Below are positions 1-8,862 of a stretch of 64,000 nt of DNA, piece after piece. Each line of letters starts with the position of its first letter. The first letter of the stretch is position 1. Source of the stretch: Novosphingobium sp. PC22D (GTDB lineage Bacteria; Pseudomonadota; Alphaproteobacteria; Sphingomonadales; Sphingomonadaceae); contig NZ_MWMO01000002.1 of assembly GCF_002556635.1 (NCBI RefSeq), forward strand, positions 62,001 to 126,000, in the 5' to 3' direction. Under the pieces are notes generated by a model. The model was given only the letters and a program-made list of their open reading frames with translations, had not been told where the DNA came from and ran no database searches. A program made the position numbers and the translations under genes.

Positions 1-1712
1 ATCTCCTTGCGGCACTCGTCGCCCTCACAAGCGCGGCTTCCCTTCACGCTCAGACCCGCGATGAAGCCCGGGCCGATGGGAAAGACTTTGCCACCGAGCT
101 GCTGGGCGAGGCGCGCGATGCCGCAACGACCAATCCTGACGCGGCGCGCGTTCCCAATTTCGATCCGCAAGCGACGCGCGACCTGCAGGATCTTGCGCGC
201 GATCCCGACCAGATCGAGGCCCGCGGACGCAGCGCCGCGACGACCAGCACGCCTATGCGGACGATCCGCGACAGCATGGCCAATCGCGCAAGGTTCGAGC
301 CGAACGAGATCGAGGACGTGATTGCCCGCAGCCTCGCGATCAACGAGACGCCGCTCGACTACACCAGCGGCATGGCAATTTCGGGCCGCCAGGGATCGTG
401 CGTGCCGCTGCCGCCCGGTTCGGGGTCGGCGGGCACATATACCGCAACCTGCAATACGGGCACACGGATCGATCAGTCGGCAGGCCAATGCACGGTCCCG
501 CTCGTCGCCAGGGTCAGCCAGCAACCGCAGTATCATTACCTTTGCAGCCCATTGGGCAGCTTCAACCTGTCAGGTGAGCCGGATTGCGAAGAATTTTCGG
601 GCGCTCTTTGCCGGGTTACCGGACACCGCAATGGTCCTTGCCTACAGTGGGGTTGGTCCGGCGGGCGCAAGTGGTGCACCGAGCCGGGCGATCCGCTTAC
701 CGAGCTAACCTGCGACGAAGAGGTCGCAGGACAAACGCCCTACCGGATAACCACCGCGACCACCGTCACAACGACCCCTGACGAAAGCCAGTGCACAGGT
801 CTTGCGGACAATAGCGATTGCACGCTGGACGCAGAGATCTGCACCGATAGCGATCCGCAGACGCGCGTGATCGACGGCGTCTCTGTCACCAGGCCCTGCT
901 GGGAATGGCAACGTAGCTACACCTGCATTGCGCGCGAAGCGGCGACCGACTGCTCCGACCTCGAAAGCCAAGGAACCTGCCGCTTTGTCCGTGAGGAATG
1001 CCTTACCGACGAAGACCCTTGCGAGACCTGGGAGCGCATCTACGAGTGTCCGCTTCCCGGTACCGACAGTTCCACCCAGTATGTCTGCGACGGCGATGTC
1101 TATTGCATCGATGGTAGCTGCGAAACGATCGAGCGCACTGCGAACGACGAGTTCAAGGATGCGGTCACCGCGCTCCATGCGATGGACGAGGCCCGCGGCC
1201 AGTTCGATCCTGAGACGCTGACGCTGTTCCGCGGCACGCGCAACACCTGCTCATCCAAGGTTTTCGGGGTGCTCAACTGCTGCAAGGGCAAGGGCTTCCC
1301 ACTCATCCCCGGGATCAGCCTTTTGGTCGCGCTTGGCTGCAGCCGCGAGGAGGTGCTGCTCCACGAACGCGATGCGCAAGGGCTGTGCGCTTATGTCGGG
1401 ACCTATTGTTCGGACAAGTTCCTCGGCGTCTGCCTGACGAAGAAGAAGGTCTACTGCTGCTTCGAGAGCAAGCTTTCGCGGATCCTGCAGGAACAGGGCC
1501 GACGCCAACTGCCCAAGCCGTGGGACAAGCCCAAGGAAGAGCAGTGCGAGGGTTTCACGCTCGACGAATTCGCCCGGCTCGACCTCAGCCAGATGGATTT
1601 CAGCGAGGTCTATGCCGAGTTCACCGAGGCTGCGCGGCTCCCCGACGAGCTCGAGACCAGCATCCTCATCCAGCAGAAAATCGAAGACTATTACGCAAGG
1701 AGTGGCCAATGA
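1..1712 (+). CDS. traN: TraN, F-type mating-pair stabilisation protein (5' partial)
   Basis: TraN is the outer-membrane, cysteine-rich protein of F-type conjugation that stabilises contact with the recipient. The reading frame is open from the window edge (codons start at base 3), so the first ATG at 255 is internal and the start lies outside the window. The visible N-terminus is the end of a signal peptide (hydrophobic LLAALVALTSAASLHA, then Q). The body is full of cysteines, with repeated CxxxxxC and CxxxxC spacings and paired Cys-Cys, as expected for disulfide-rich TraN. About 570 residues are visible, close to the 600 of F TraN. Its stop overlaps the traF start (ATGA), so the genes are translationally coupled. 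The rest of the transfer operon should lie to the left. Confidence 0.88.
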   Translation, partial: LLAALVALTSAASLHAQTRDEARADGKDFATELLGEARDAATTNPDAARVPNFDPQATRDLQDLARDPDQIEARGRSAATTSTPMRTIRDSMANRARFEPNEIEDVIARSLAINETPLDYTSGMAISGRQGSCVPLPPGSGSAGTYTATCNTGTRIDQSAGQCTVPLVARVSQQPQYHYLCSPLGSFNLSGEPDCEEFSGALCRVTGHRNGPCLQWGWSGGRKWCTEPGDPLTELTCDEEVAGQTPYRITTATTVTTTPDESQCTGLADNSDCTLDAEICTDSDPQTRVIDGVSVTRPCWEWQRSYTCIAREAATDCSDLESQGTCRFVREECLTDEDPCETWERIYECPLPGTDSSTQYVCDGDVYCIDGSCETIERTANDEFKDAVTALHAMDEARGQFDPETLTLFRGTRNTCSSKVFGVLNCCKGKGFPLIPGISLLVALGCSREEVLLHERDAQGLCAYVGTYCSDKFLGVCLTKKKVYCCFESKLSRILQEQGRRQLPKPWDKPKEEQCEGFTLDEFARLDLSQMDFSEVYAEFTEAARLPDELETSILIQQKIEDYYARSGQ

Positions 1713-2539
1713 CGCGCCGCCAATCACTGCCGATGCTGGCCCTCCCAGCACTGGCCATGTGTCTCGCTGCACTGCTTCCCGTTCGGGCAGTTGCCCAGGA
1801 AGCGCGCCTGGCAGAGCCAGCTGCGTCAGCAGACAGCCTCTACTGCGAGCAGCGCAGGCTCGGCTATTGGTTCTATTGCGTAAAGCCGGTGCCGGCAGAG
1901 GAGCCGCAGATGGCGCAGCCACCGGCCCAGTTAACCGCAACGCAAGAACTCGACGCGGTCACGGGGGAACTGCGCGAACTCAAAGCGCGTGCAATCCTCT
2001 ATCCGACGCCGGAAAACGTCACCGCCTATATCCGCTTCCAGCGTGCCCAGCTCGACCGGGCTTCGCTGTTCTCCGATGTCTGGCAGCGCGCGATCTGGCA
2101 GGATCCCGAGCTCGACTACACGCTCGAACGGCCGGTCGGCGCGCTCGCCAAGAAGCAATGGCAGGACGCGCGCGCTGCCGACCGCGATGCGGTGATGGCC
2201 CGGCTCTCCGAGCGCTATGGCCTGTTCTACTTCTTCGCCCAGACCTGCGGCGCTTGCGAAGTGATGAGCCCGATCGTGCGTTCGGTGGCGGACCGCTGGC
2301 ATATCGCTGTCCGGGCGATCTCGACCGATGGCGGACCGTCCCGGCACTTCCCCGACTACAAGGTCGAAAGCGGCCAGCGGCCGCGCATGGGGCTCGAACC
2401 CGGCATCACCCCGGCGCTCGTGCTGTGGGACAGCGTGGCCAGGCGCCCGATCCCGATCGGGTACGGCGTGCTCTCGGCCGACGAGCTGCAGGACCGCATC
2501 TACCTCCTCACCTCGAAGGAAGCCGGACATGATTACTAG
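1709..2539 (+). CDS. traF: TraF, thioredoxin-like conjugal pilus assembly protein
   Basis: Periplasmic F-type assembly factor with a thioredoxin fold, thought to help disulfide formation in the cysteine-rich TraN/TraU/TraH set. The ATG at 1709 overlaps the traN stop; an open frame further upstream lies inside traN and is not used. The 276-residue product starts with a signal peptide (MTRRQSLPMLALPALAMCL...), cleaved near AVAQ. Late in the protein there is a FFAQTCGACEVMSP active-site loop: CGAC keeps the thioredoxin CxxC, which F TraF itself lacks, so this copy may be redox active. It ends 11 nt inside traH. Confidence 0.9.
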   Translation: MTRRQSLPMLALPALAMCLAALLPVRAVAQEARLAEPAASADSLYCEQRRLGYWFYCVKPVPAEEPQMAQPPAQLTATQELDAVTGELRELKARAILYPTPENVTAYIRFQRAQLDRASLFSDVWQRAIWQDPELDYTLERPVGALAKKQWQDARAADRDAVMARLSERYGLFYFFAQTCGACEVMSPIVRSVADRWHIAVRAISTDGGPSRHFPDYKVESGQRPRMGLEPGITPALVLWDSVARRPIPIGYGVLSADELQDRIYLLTSKEAGHDY

Positions 2540-3965
2540 CATCCGCAATGCGGCGCTCACCATAGCTGCCGCCGGCATGGTCGCGTCCCCCGTCGCCGCA
2601 AACGTCGGCGACAGCATGGACCGTTTCATGGACGACATGGGCGCGGCGGCCAATGTCACCGGGCCGAGCGCGTTCGAAGGCCAGTCGGCGGGCTATTACA
2701 GCCTCGGCAATGTCTGGACGCGCTTCCCGCAAAAGACGACCAACATCGCCAATCTCCAGCTTCCGCGTGCCCGCGCTGGTTGCGGCGGTATCGATATCTT
2801 CGCCGGGTCCTTCTCCTTCATCAACGCGAGCGAGATGGTCGCATTGCTCAAGGCCGTCGCCAACAATGCGGTGGGGTTCGCCTTCAGCCTCGCGATCGAC
2901 ACCGTCTGCCCCGAATGCTCGAAGATCATGCAGGAGTTCAGCCAGAAGGCGCAGCTCATGAACAATCTCTCGATCAACTCCTGCGAGATGGCGCAGGGAC
3001 TGGTCGGCGGCGTGTGGCCCAAGGGCGATCTCGCCGACAAGGCGATCTGCGAAGCAATCGGCAATTCCGAAGGTATTTTCACCGACTATGCCGCAGCCAA
3101 ACATGGTTGCGGAACGCGCGGCCAGCGCGCCTCGACCAACGAGGGCGCCGGCGCCGACTATGCTGACGTCAATCCCGGTGTGCCGCGCAATTACACCTGG
3201 CACGTCCTCAAGCAGAGCGCCTTCTTTAACCCGGATGGCACCTTCGACCGCGATCTTGCCGAGTATGCGATGACGCTCATCGGAACGGTGATCTACGTGC
3301 CGCCCCGCGACGACGAGCCGGGCAAGTTCGTGCCTTTCGCAGGCGACGCCTCCTCGACGCTGGTGACCGCACTGCTCGACGGGACACAGGGCCAATCGGT
3401 GCGGGTGTTCCAGTGCGACGAGCCCGACCAGTGCCTCAACCCCACCTTCCAGCAGATGAGCCTCTCGAGCGCAAAGGCGATCCGGCCGCGCGTTGCCCGG
3501 CTCATCGGCAGCATGGTCGAGGCCATCCGCAGCGACACAGCGATCGGCGACGAGGAGAAGGAGCTGCTCCAGGTGGCATCGGTGCCGCTCTATAAGATCC
3601 TCAACGTTCAGGCGGCCTATGGTCGCGGGATGGCAACCGACGACCGCGACACGCTGGCCGAGATCGCCAGCATCGATCTCCTCTATGCCATTCTAGAACG
3701 CATCACCGCAGAGGCTGGACGCTCGATGGCGAGTTTCATTGCGGCCGACGAAGCCAAGCTCGCGATCTGGCGCACTCAGGTTGCCGAGGTGCGATCGAGC
3801 CTCGCCCAGCGGCAAGCGACCGGACAGGCGCGGGTCTCGGCGATCATGCAGATCATCGAGAAGACGGCGATGATCGAGAATATGCTCGCTGCCTCGATGT
3901 CACCGTCGATGGCCGCCGCGCTCGACTGGTCGCGCGGGATGCAGTCCCGCTCCATCGTTCCATAA
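2529..3965 (+). CDS. traH: TraH, conjugal pilus assembly protein
   Basis: Periplasmic/outer-membrane component of F-type pilus assembly. The start ATG at 2529 overlaps traF by 11 nt. The 478-residue protein (F TraH about 458) has a short signal peptide (MITSIRNAALTIAAAGMVAS) followed by the conserved N-terminal segment with GGYYS-like and GCGGIDIFAGSFSFIN motifs. The GCGGID...FAGSF block is highly typical of TraH. Several cysteines (CPECSK, NSCEMAQ) suggest disulfides made with the help of neighbouring TraF. A 12-nt gap separates it from traG. Confidence 0.93.
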   Translation: MITSIRNAALTIAAAGMVASPVAANVGDSMDRFMDDMGAAANVTGPSAFEGQSAGYYSLGNVWTRFPQKTTNIANLQLPRARAGCGGIDIFAGSFSFINASEMVALLKAVANNAVGFAFSLAIDTVCPECSKIMQEFSQKAQLMNNLSINSCEMAQGLVGGVWPKGDLADKAICEAIGNSEGIFTDYAAAKHGCGTRGQRASTNEGAGADYADVNPGVPRNYTWHVLKQSAFFNPDGTFDRDLAEYAMTLIGTVIYVPPRDDEPGKFVPFAGDASSTLVTALLDGTQGQSVRVFQCDEPDQCLNPTFQQMSLSSAKAIRPRVARLIGSMVEAIRSDTAIGDEEKELLQVASVPLYKILNVQAAYGRGMATDDRDTLAEIASIDLLYAILERITAEAGRSMASFIAADEAKLAIWRTQVAEVRSSLAQRQATGQARVSAIMQIIEKTAMIENMLAASMSPSMAAALDWSRGMQSRSIVP

Positions 3966-3977
3966 GGGTCAGGCAGC

Positions 3978-6689
3978 ATGGTCGAGATTTTCACGGTCGG
4001 CGGCGGCGAGTATATCGTCAATGTCCTCAACGCCGTTGCCGCCTGGACCGGCGCGGGCGGCTACAAGAGCCTCATTCAGGTCGCGCTGGTGATGGGCATG
4101 GTGCTCGCGGTCATCGTGGTCGCGTTCAACCAAGACTGGCGGGCCTGGCTCAACTGGTTCCTCGGTGCGACACTCATCTACATGTGCCTGATGGTGCCGC
4201 GCATGGACGTCCATGTGACCGACCGGGTCAATCCCAGCCTTGCACCGGCAACGGTGGCCAATGTCCCGCTCGGGCTCGCCCTGATGGCAAGTTTCACCAG
4301 CCAGGCGGGGGACTATCTGACCCGCTCTGCCGAGCTCGTATTCGGCCTGCCGGACGACCTCAACTACTCGAAGAACGGCATGATCTATGGCGCACGGCTG
4401 CTCGAATCGACGCGCAGCTTGCGCATTTCCGATCCGGAGTTTGCTGCGAACTTCGACGAGCATGTCCGGCAATGCGTGTTCTACGATCTGCTGCTCGGCC
4501 GCTATTCGATGAAGGAGCTGTCCGAGAGCGATGACATCTGGGCAACGATCGCACCGGGGAGCGCGGCGCGCGCGCAGAAATTCCTGACCCGGCAGGCCGA
4601 CGATAGCGTAACGGCCTCGATCATCACTTGCCGCGAAGCCTACTCCGCGCTGTCGGGGCAATGGGCGAGCCTCATTGACGAGATGACGCTTGTCGCGGGG
4701 CGCCAGCTCTATCCACGCCAGACCGAAGCGCTCGCCAAGGCCAAGCTCATGGCCGACCTCCCGATTGCCTACCAGTATCTCACCGGCATCTCGCGCAGCG
4801 CGAGCGACATCTTCCGCCAGGTGCTGACGATCAATGCCATGAACCAGGCCATGCATGGCTTTGCAGGGGCGAGCGGAACGGGCAGTATCGACGTCTTTGC
4901 GCAGACCCGGGCCGATATTCAGACCGAGCGGACCTATTCCTCGATCGCGCACAACGCGATGAAATGGGTCCCGATCCTCAATGTCGTGCTGACGGTAGTG
5001 TTCTACGCGCTGTTCCCTGTCCTGTTTCCGCTGTTCCTGATGCCGCGGACCGGACCCATTGCATTGAGAGGTTACGTCACCGGCTTCTTCTACCTTGCGG
5101 CGTGGGGACCGCTCTTCGTCATCCTGCACATGATCCTGATGTTTAAAGGCGCGGGCGATATCGCCGCCGCTGGCGGCAGCACAGGCCTCAGCCTAGCGAC
5201 TTTTGCCGGCATGAGCGACGTCAACAGCGATATCGGCATCTTGGCGGGCTATCTTGTCGCCTCGATCCCGTTCCTTGCCGGCGGGGTGGCACGTGGTGCG
5301 CTGGCGATTTCGGGCCAGGCAACGAGCTATCTCAACCCAAGCCAGAACGCGGCCGAGGAAGCCTCGCGCGAAGCGAGCACCGGCAATGTCTCGCTCGGCA
5401 ATTCGAACATCGACAATTCGACAGTGTTTTCCCGCCAGTTTGCGCAGGGCAATCTTGCACCCAACATCGCCTATGGCGCGGCACAGACGCGTGGGTTCGG
5501 CGACAGCGGTACGCAGACGACCAGCTTCCCCGATGGCGAGTTCGCTGCTGTCCCGAATTCAAGCTATCCGTTCACGCCGACTCTCGGGCAGGACTTCACC
5601 GGCCGCCTCGGAACGATGGCGAGCCAGAGCCGGACGCAGAGCGAGACCTATGCCAACCTCGCCCAGCAATCGACGAGCTCTGCGCTCACCCGGTTCAGCG
5701 AGATCCGCAACGCCTACAGCCAGGGTCAGAGCTCCGACACGGTCAGCGGCGTCGGCACGAACGACAGCATCGGCACGGCATTCAGCGAAGTCGACAATGC
5801 CTCTAGGACGCTCCAGCAGCAGTTTGGCCTGTCCCGGCGCGCGTCAGACGACATTACTATTTCTTGGTTCCTTAACGGCGAAGCAGGAGCCGGAGCAAAG
5901 GCCGAAGGCGGAGTACTAAACGCGCAGGCTGGCGTCCGCGGTGGCCGAAATCAGTCGTGGACCGACAGCGATATCGGGATCGCCTCGGAAGACCGTGGCA
6001 GGATCATGGGCACGCTGCGGCAGCTTTCGGATAGCCGTAACTGGTCGAACACGCGTGAAGGCTTCCTGCGCGAGACGAGCTCGAGCTCGGTATCGCAGGT
6101 GTCGACCAGTTCGTCGGGTCTCAGCCGATCGCTGACAGAAGCCGAAAGCTATACGCGAGAGGCGCGTCGTGCCGAAGAGATGGCCAGCCGCCTCGAGAAC
6201 CAGGCCAGCTGGTACGAGGCCAACAGCGCCGCAGGCACGCTGAACCTGAGCCAGGCCTATCGCGAATGGGGCATGGCTGAGATGGAAGCCAATCGCGACT
6301 ATTACGGGCCGGTTCGGTTCGACGACATCGAGTTCCAGATGAGCGCCCGCGGCCAGCAGCTGCAATCGCGGTTTGTCGAGAGCTATGCTGATCGCCTGCA
6401 AGACGACATCGAAGCCGACCTTTCGCTGCCGGACTTCGCTCCTGTCAGCCGCCCCGGGATCGGAAGTGCTGAGCAGGTACGCGCAAGAGGAGCCGTGGGT
6501 TCTGCGGGTGGTCCCTCAATGCCCGATACTCCTGATCGGTCTGGCATCACAGATGAGGTCGAACGGGTGCGCCGACAGGGTCGTGGCAGGATTGGAACCG
6601 TGCGAACTTATCTTGATCGCCAGACGGAAGGTGCCACGGGCGCGAGTGAGGAAGCTGCAGACGACGTCAAAGAATGGAGCAATAGATAG
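3978..6689 (+). CDS. traG: TraG, F-type pilus assembly/mating-pair stabilisation protein
   Basis: Large inner-membrane protein of F-type systems; its N-terminal membrane part works in pilus assembly and its periplasmic C-terminal part in mating-pair stabilisation and entry exclusion. The 903 residues match F TraG (about 938). Hydrophobic segments lie near residues 35-55 and 60-75, with a cluster at about 330-460 (FYALFPVLFPLFLMP, FYLAAWGPLFVILHMILMF). The C-terminal half is hydrophilic, Ser/Gln rich and predicted helical. Its TAG stop is directly followed, with no spacer, by the stop of a gene on the other strand. Confidence 0.92.
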   Translation: MVEIFTVGGGEYIVNVLNAVAAWTGAGGYKSLIQVALVMGMVLAVIVVAFNQDWRAWLNWFLGATLIYMCLMVPRMDVHVTDRVNPSLAPATVANVPLGLALMASFTSQAGDYLTRSAELVFGLPDDLNYSKNGMIYGARLLESTRSLRISDPEFAANFDEHVRQCVFYDLLLGRYSMKELSESDDIWATIAPGSAARAQKFLTRQADDSVTASIITCREAYSALSGQWASLIDEMTLVAGRQLYPRQTEALAKAKLMADLPIAYQYLTGISRSASDIFRQVLTINAMNQAMHGFAGASGTGSIDVFAQTRADIQTERTYSSIAHNAMKWVPILNVVLTVVFYALFPVLFPLFLMPRTGPIALRGYVTGFFYLAAWGPLFVILHMILMFKGAGDIAAAGGSTGLSLATFAGMSDVNSDIGILAGYLVASIPFLAGGVARGALAISGQATSYLNPSQNAAEEASREASTGNVSLGNSNIDNSTVFSRQFAQGNLAPNIAYGAAQTRGFGDSGTQTTSFPDGEFAAVPNSSYPFTPTLGQDFTGRLGTMASQSRTQSETYANLAQQSTSSALTRFSEIRNAYSQGQSSDTVSGVGTNDSIGTAFSEVDNASRTLQQQFGLSRRASDDITISWFLNGEAGAGAKAEGGVLNAQAGVRGGRNQSWTDSDIGIASEDRGRIMGTLRQLSDSRNWSNTREGFLRETSSSSVSQVSTSSSGLSRSLTEAESYTREARRAEEMASRLENQASWYEANSAAGTLNLSQAYREWGMAEMEANRDYYGPVRFDDIEFQMSARGQQLQSRFVESYADRLQDDIEADLSLPDFAPVSRPGIGSAEQVRARGAVGSAGGPSMPDTPDRSGITDEVERVRRQGRGRIGTVRTYLDRQTEGATGASEEAADDVKEWSNR

Positions 6690-6893
6690 CTACAGCACGA
6701 AATCCTGCAGGATGACGAACGCCGCAAATGCGACGACGACCAGCCCAAGTAGCCAGAGTCCGCGTCGTTCCCAAGGATCTGCTAGAGCCTTCTTCCAGCT
6801 GTATTCCATACGCCGATTTTCGGAGATGGCACGGTCGATCTCTCGTAGACCCTTCCAGTCCGTCTGGTCGTTTTGCTCCTTCTCGTCATCCAT
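6690..6893 (-). CDS. Small single-pass membrane protein
   Basis: A 67-residue protein with an acidic N-terminus (MDDEKEQNDQTDW...) and one C-terminal membrane span (GLWLLGLVVVAFAAFVIL) ending in QDFVL. The ATG at 6893 is chosen because a GGAG ribosome site lies 8 nt upstream; ATG and GTG codons at 6899 and 6902 sit too close to it. Its stop abuts the traG stop tail to tail. No family is recognised. The position at the edge of the transfer region and the topology would fit an entry-exclusion or TA-associated peptide, but that is only a guess. Confidence 0.6.
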   Translation of the reverse strand: MDDEKEQNDQTDWKGLREIDRAISENRRMEYSWKKALADPWERRGLWLLGLVVVAFAAFVILQDFVL

Positions 6894-6913
6894 TTCCATC
6901 ACTCCGGCCTACA

Positions 6914-7053
6914 TAAAGTCGCAAATTTGATGCATTATCGGTTATAAGCCAAGTTACGTCTCGATATTGACACATTAGGTTCCTTCATGTAAAGACGCAA
7001 AATCGCTACACAAAGCTCCATATCGGAGATAATGTCTCGATAATGCCACATTA
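6914..7053 (+). promoter_or_regulatory. hipBA promoter with duplicated operator module
   Basis: Two 64-nt copies, 6914-6977 and 6990-7053, are offset by exactly 76 nt. Their ends are conserved: TAAAGwCGCAAAwT at the left and GTCTCGATAwTGmCACATTA (18 of 20 identical) at the right, while the middle has diverged. The second right-hand element covers the hipB start codon at 7043. The stretch is clearly more AT-rich than its surroundings. TATCG/CGATA half-sites also occur (7021-7025 with 7038-7042). Known HipB proteins bind repeated operators in their own promoter; here this is inference. Confidence 0.55.
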
Positions 7054-7402
7054 TGATTCATCAGACCTGCGCCCTCTATCGGTGCTGCTATCCGACCTCG
7101 GGAAGCAGATCGAAGCATATCGCATATCACGCAATCTCAAACAGGCCGAGCTTGCGGAAATGGCAGGTATCTCGCGTTCAACGCTCGCCCGCCTGGAAGC
7201 CGGTAATGGCGGGACCATCGATAGCCTCGCCAGGATAATGCGTGCGCTCGAAATTGAAGACCGCCTGCTGGATGTCATGCCGGACGCCAAGCTGAGCCCG
7301 CTCGATCCCCGGTCCGATACTGGCAAGGCGCGGCAAAGGGTGCGCAAGTCTTCTGAAGGTGAGGCTGGCGAGGAATGGAGCTGGGGTGACGAGGCTCCAT
7401 GA
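7043..7402 (+). CDS. hipB: HipB-like antitoxin, XRE-family regulator
   Basis: A 119-residue DNA-binding antitoxin expected to bind and silence HipA and to repress its own promoter. A HTH_XRE domain covers residues about 17-72 (GKQIEAYRISRNLKQAELAE...GISRSTLARLEAG...). The C-terminal tail is charged and probably disordered, which suits a protease-sensitive antitoxin. The nearest ribosome-site-like GGAG is 14 nt upstream of the ATG, so a weak start or a slightly later start is possible. The gene overlaps hipA by 4 nt (ATGA). Confidence 0.8.
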   Translation: MPHYDSSDLRPLSVLLSDLGKQIEAYRISRNLKQAELAEMAGISRSTLARLEAGNGGTIDSLARIMRALEIEDRLLDVMPDAKLSPLDPRSDTGKARQRVRKSSEGEAGEEWSWGDEAP

Positions 7403-8694
7403 CGCGTGCCGTAGTCAATCTCTGGGGTCGTCAGATCGGCGCCGTCCTGTGGGATGAGGATCGCGATGTCGGGGTTTTCGAATACACTCCGGAATTCAGC
7501 CGCAGCGGTATCGAAGTCGCCCCGCTCACAATGCCCCTGCGAAGTGGCGTCTACGACTTTCCCGCGCTGAATTACGAGACTTTCAAAGGGCTTCCGGGCA
7601 TGCTGGCCGACAGCCTACCCGACAAGTTTGGTAACGCCCTGATCAACCGTTGGCTTGCCGAGCAGGGCCGCACAGCCGACAGCTTCGATCCGGTCGAGCG
7701 TCTTTGCTATACCGGTCGCCGAGGCATGGGCGCGCTCGAATTCGAACCTGCCACCGGTGAGCGCCGTGAACAGGGTCGGTCGGTCGATATCGCTCCGCTT
7801 GTCGAGCTCGCCAACAGGGTCATTGCCGCGCGTGAACAACTGGCCGGTGTGCTCAAGGGAGAGGATGACCACCGCGCACTCCAGGAGATCCTGCGCGTCG
7901 GCACCTCCGCCGGCGGCGCCCGGGCCAAGGCCGTCCTCGCCTGGAACGAGGCGACCGGAGAATTCCATTCAGGGCAGCTGACTGCAGGGCCCGGCTATAC
8001 GCAATGGCTCGTCAAGTTCGACGGCGTGTCGGGCAATGCTGACAAGGAACTTGCCGACCCGATGGGCTTCGGCCGGCTTGAGTACGCCTGCTATCTGCTA
8101 GCCCGAGAGGCTGGCATCGACATGGCTCGCTCTCGCCTGCACGAAGAAGGCGGGCGGGCACATTTCATGACCCAGCGCTTCGATCGCACGCCTGACGGTA
8201 AGAAGCTCCACATGCAGTCGCTTTGCGCGATGCGCCATCTCGATTTCAACTTGGCCCGCGCCTACAGCTACGAGCAGGCGATCGAGACAATCCGCATGCT
8301 CGGTTTCGGCCGCGAGGCGATCAAAGAGCAGGTACGCCGCGCGCTGCTCAATGTCTTCATTCGCAACCAGGACGACCACACCAAGAACATCGCCTTCCTC
8401 ATGAATAGCGCGGGTCGCTGGAGCCTCTCGCCCGCATTCGATGTCGTCTATGCCTACAATCCTGACGGGGACTGGACCAACGAGCACCAGATGTCTCTGG
8501 CCGGCAAAACCGACGGTTTCGAACTCGATGACTTGCTGGAATTCGGAAAGTTCGCTGACCTTAAAACGATTGAGACAAAAGCGATCATATCCGAGATCGG
8601 TGCCGCAGTAGACCGCTGGTCTCAATTTGCACGAGACGCCGGAGTGCCAGGCGCCATGGCACAAAAGGCAAAGCGAGGATTCAGATCATTCTAG
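7399..8694 (+). CDS. hipA: HipA-like serine/threonine kinase toxin
   Basis: Type II toxin of the HipA kinase family; studied members phosphorylate glutamyl-tRNA synthetase and induce dormancy. The 431 residues include the N-terminal subdomain (GLPGMLADSLPDKFG), the GTSAGGARAKAV loop corresponding to the phosphorylatable/ATP-binding loop, the catalytic NQDDHTKNIAFL segment (N-x-D-x-H-x-K-N) and the metal-binding LSPAFDVVYAYNP motif. All key residues appear intact, so the toxin is probably active. It is the second gene of the hipBA operon and sits in the ICE cargo hotspot directly before the phosphorothioation genes, where it may help retain the element. Confidence 0.87.
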   Translation: MTRAVVNLWGRQIGAVLWDEDRDVGVFEYTPEFSRSGIEVAPLTMPLRSGVYDFPALNYETFKGLPGMLADSLPDKFGNALINRWLAEQGRTADSFDPVERLCYTGRRGMGALEFEPATGERREQGRSVDIAPLVELANRVIAAREQLAGVLKGEDDHRALQEILRVGTSAGGARAKAVLAWNEATGEFHSGQLTAGPGYTQWLVKFDGVSGNADKELADPMGFGRLEYACYLLAREAGIDMARSRLHEEGGRAHFMTQRFDRTPDGKKLHMQSLCAMRHLDFNLARAYSYEQAIETIRMLGFGREAIKEQVRRALLNVFIRNQDDHTKNIAFLMNSAGRWSLSPAFDVVYAYNPDGDWTNEHQMSLAGKTDGFELDDLLEFGKFADLKTIETKAIISEIGAAVDRWSQFARDAGVPGAMAQKAKRGFRSF

Positions 8695-8862
8695 CAGGCC
8701 AATAGGCAGGCGAGCAGAAGTCTGTAACTCCTTGGCCGTCAACAGCTTCAGGAGATTTGGGAAACTATCGGACCAACCCCGATCCCCGCCGAAAGCGTAC
8801 GAAAAGCATCGGTGCGAGAATTGCTCTTCGGTCATGGCGATCCGCCCATCGAAACCTGCGAC

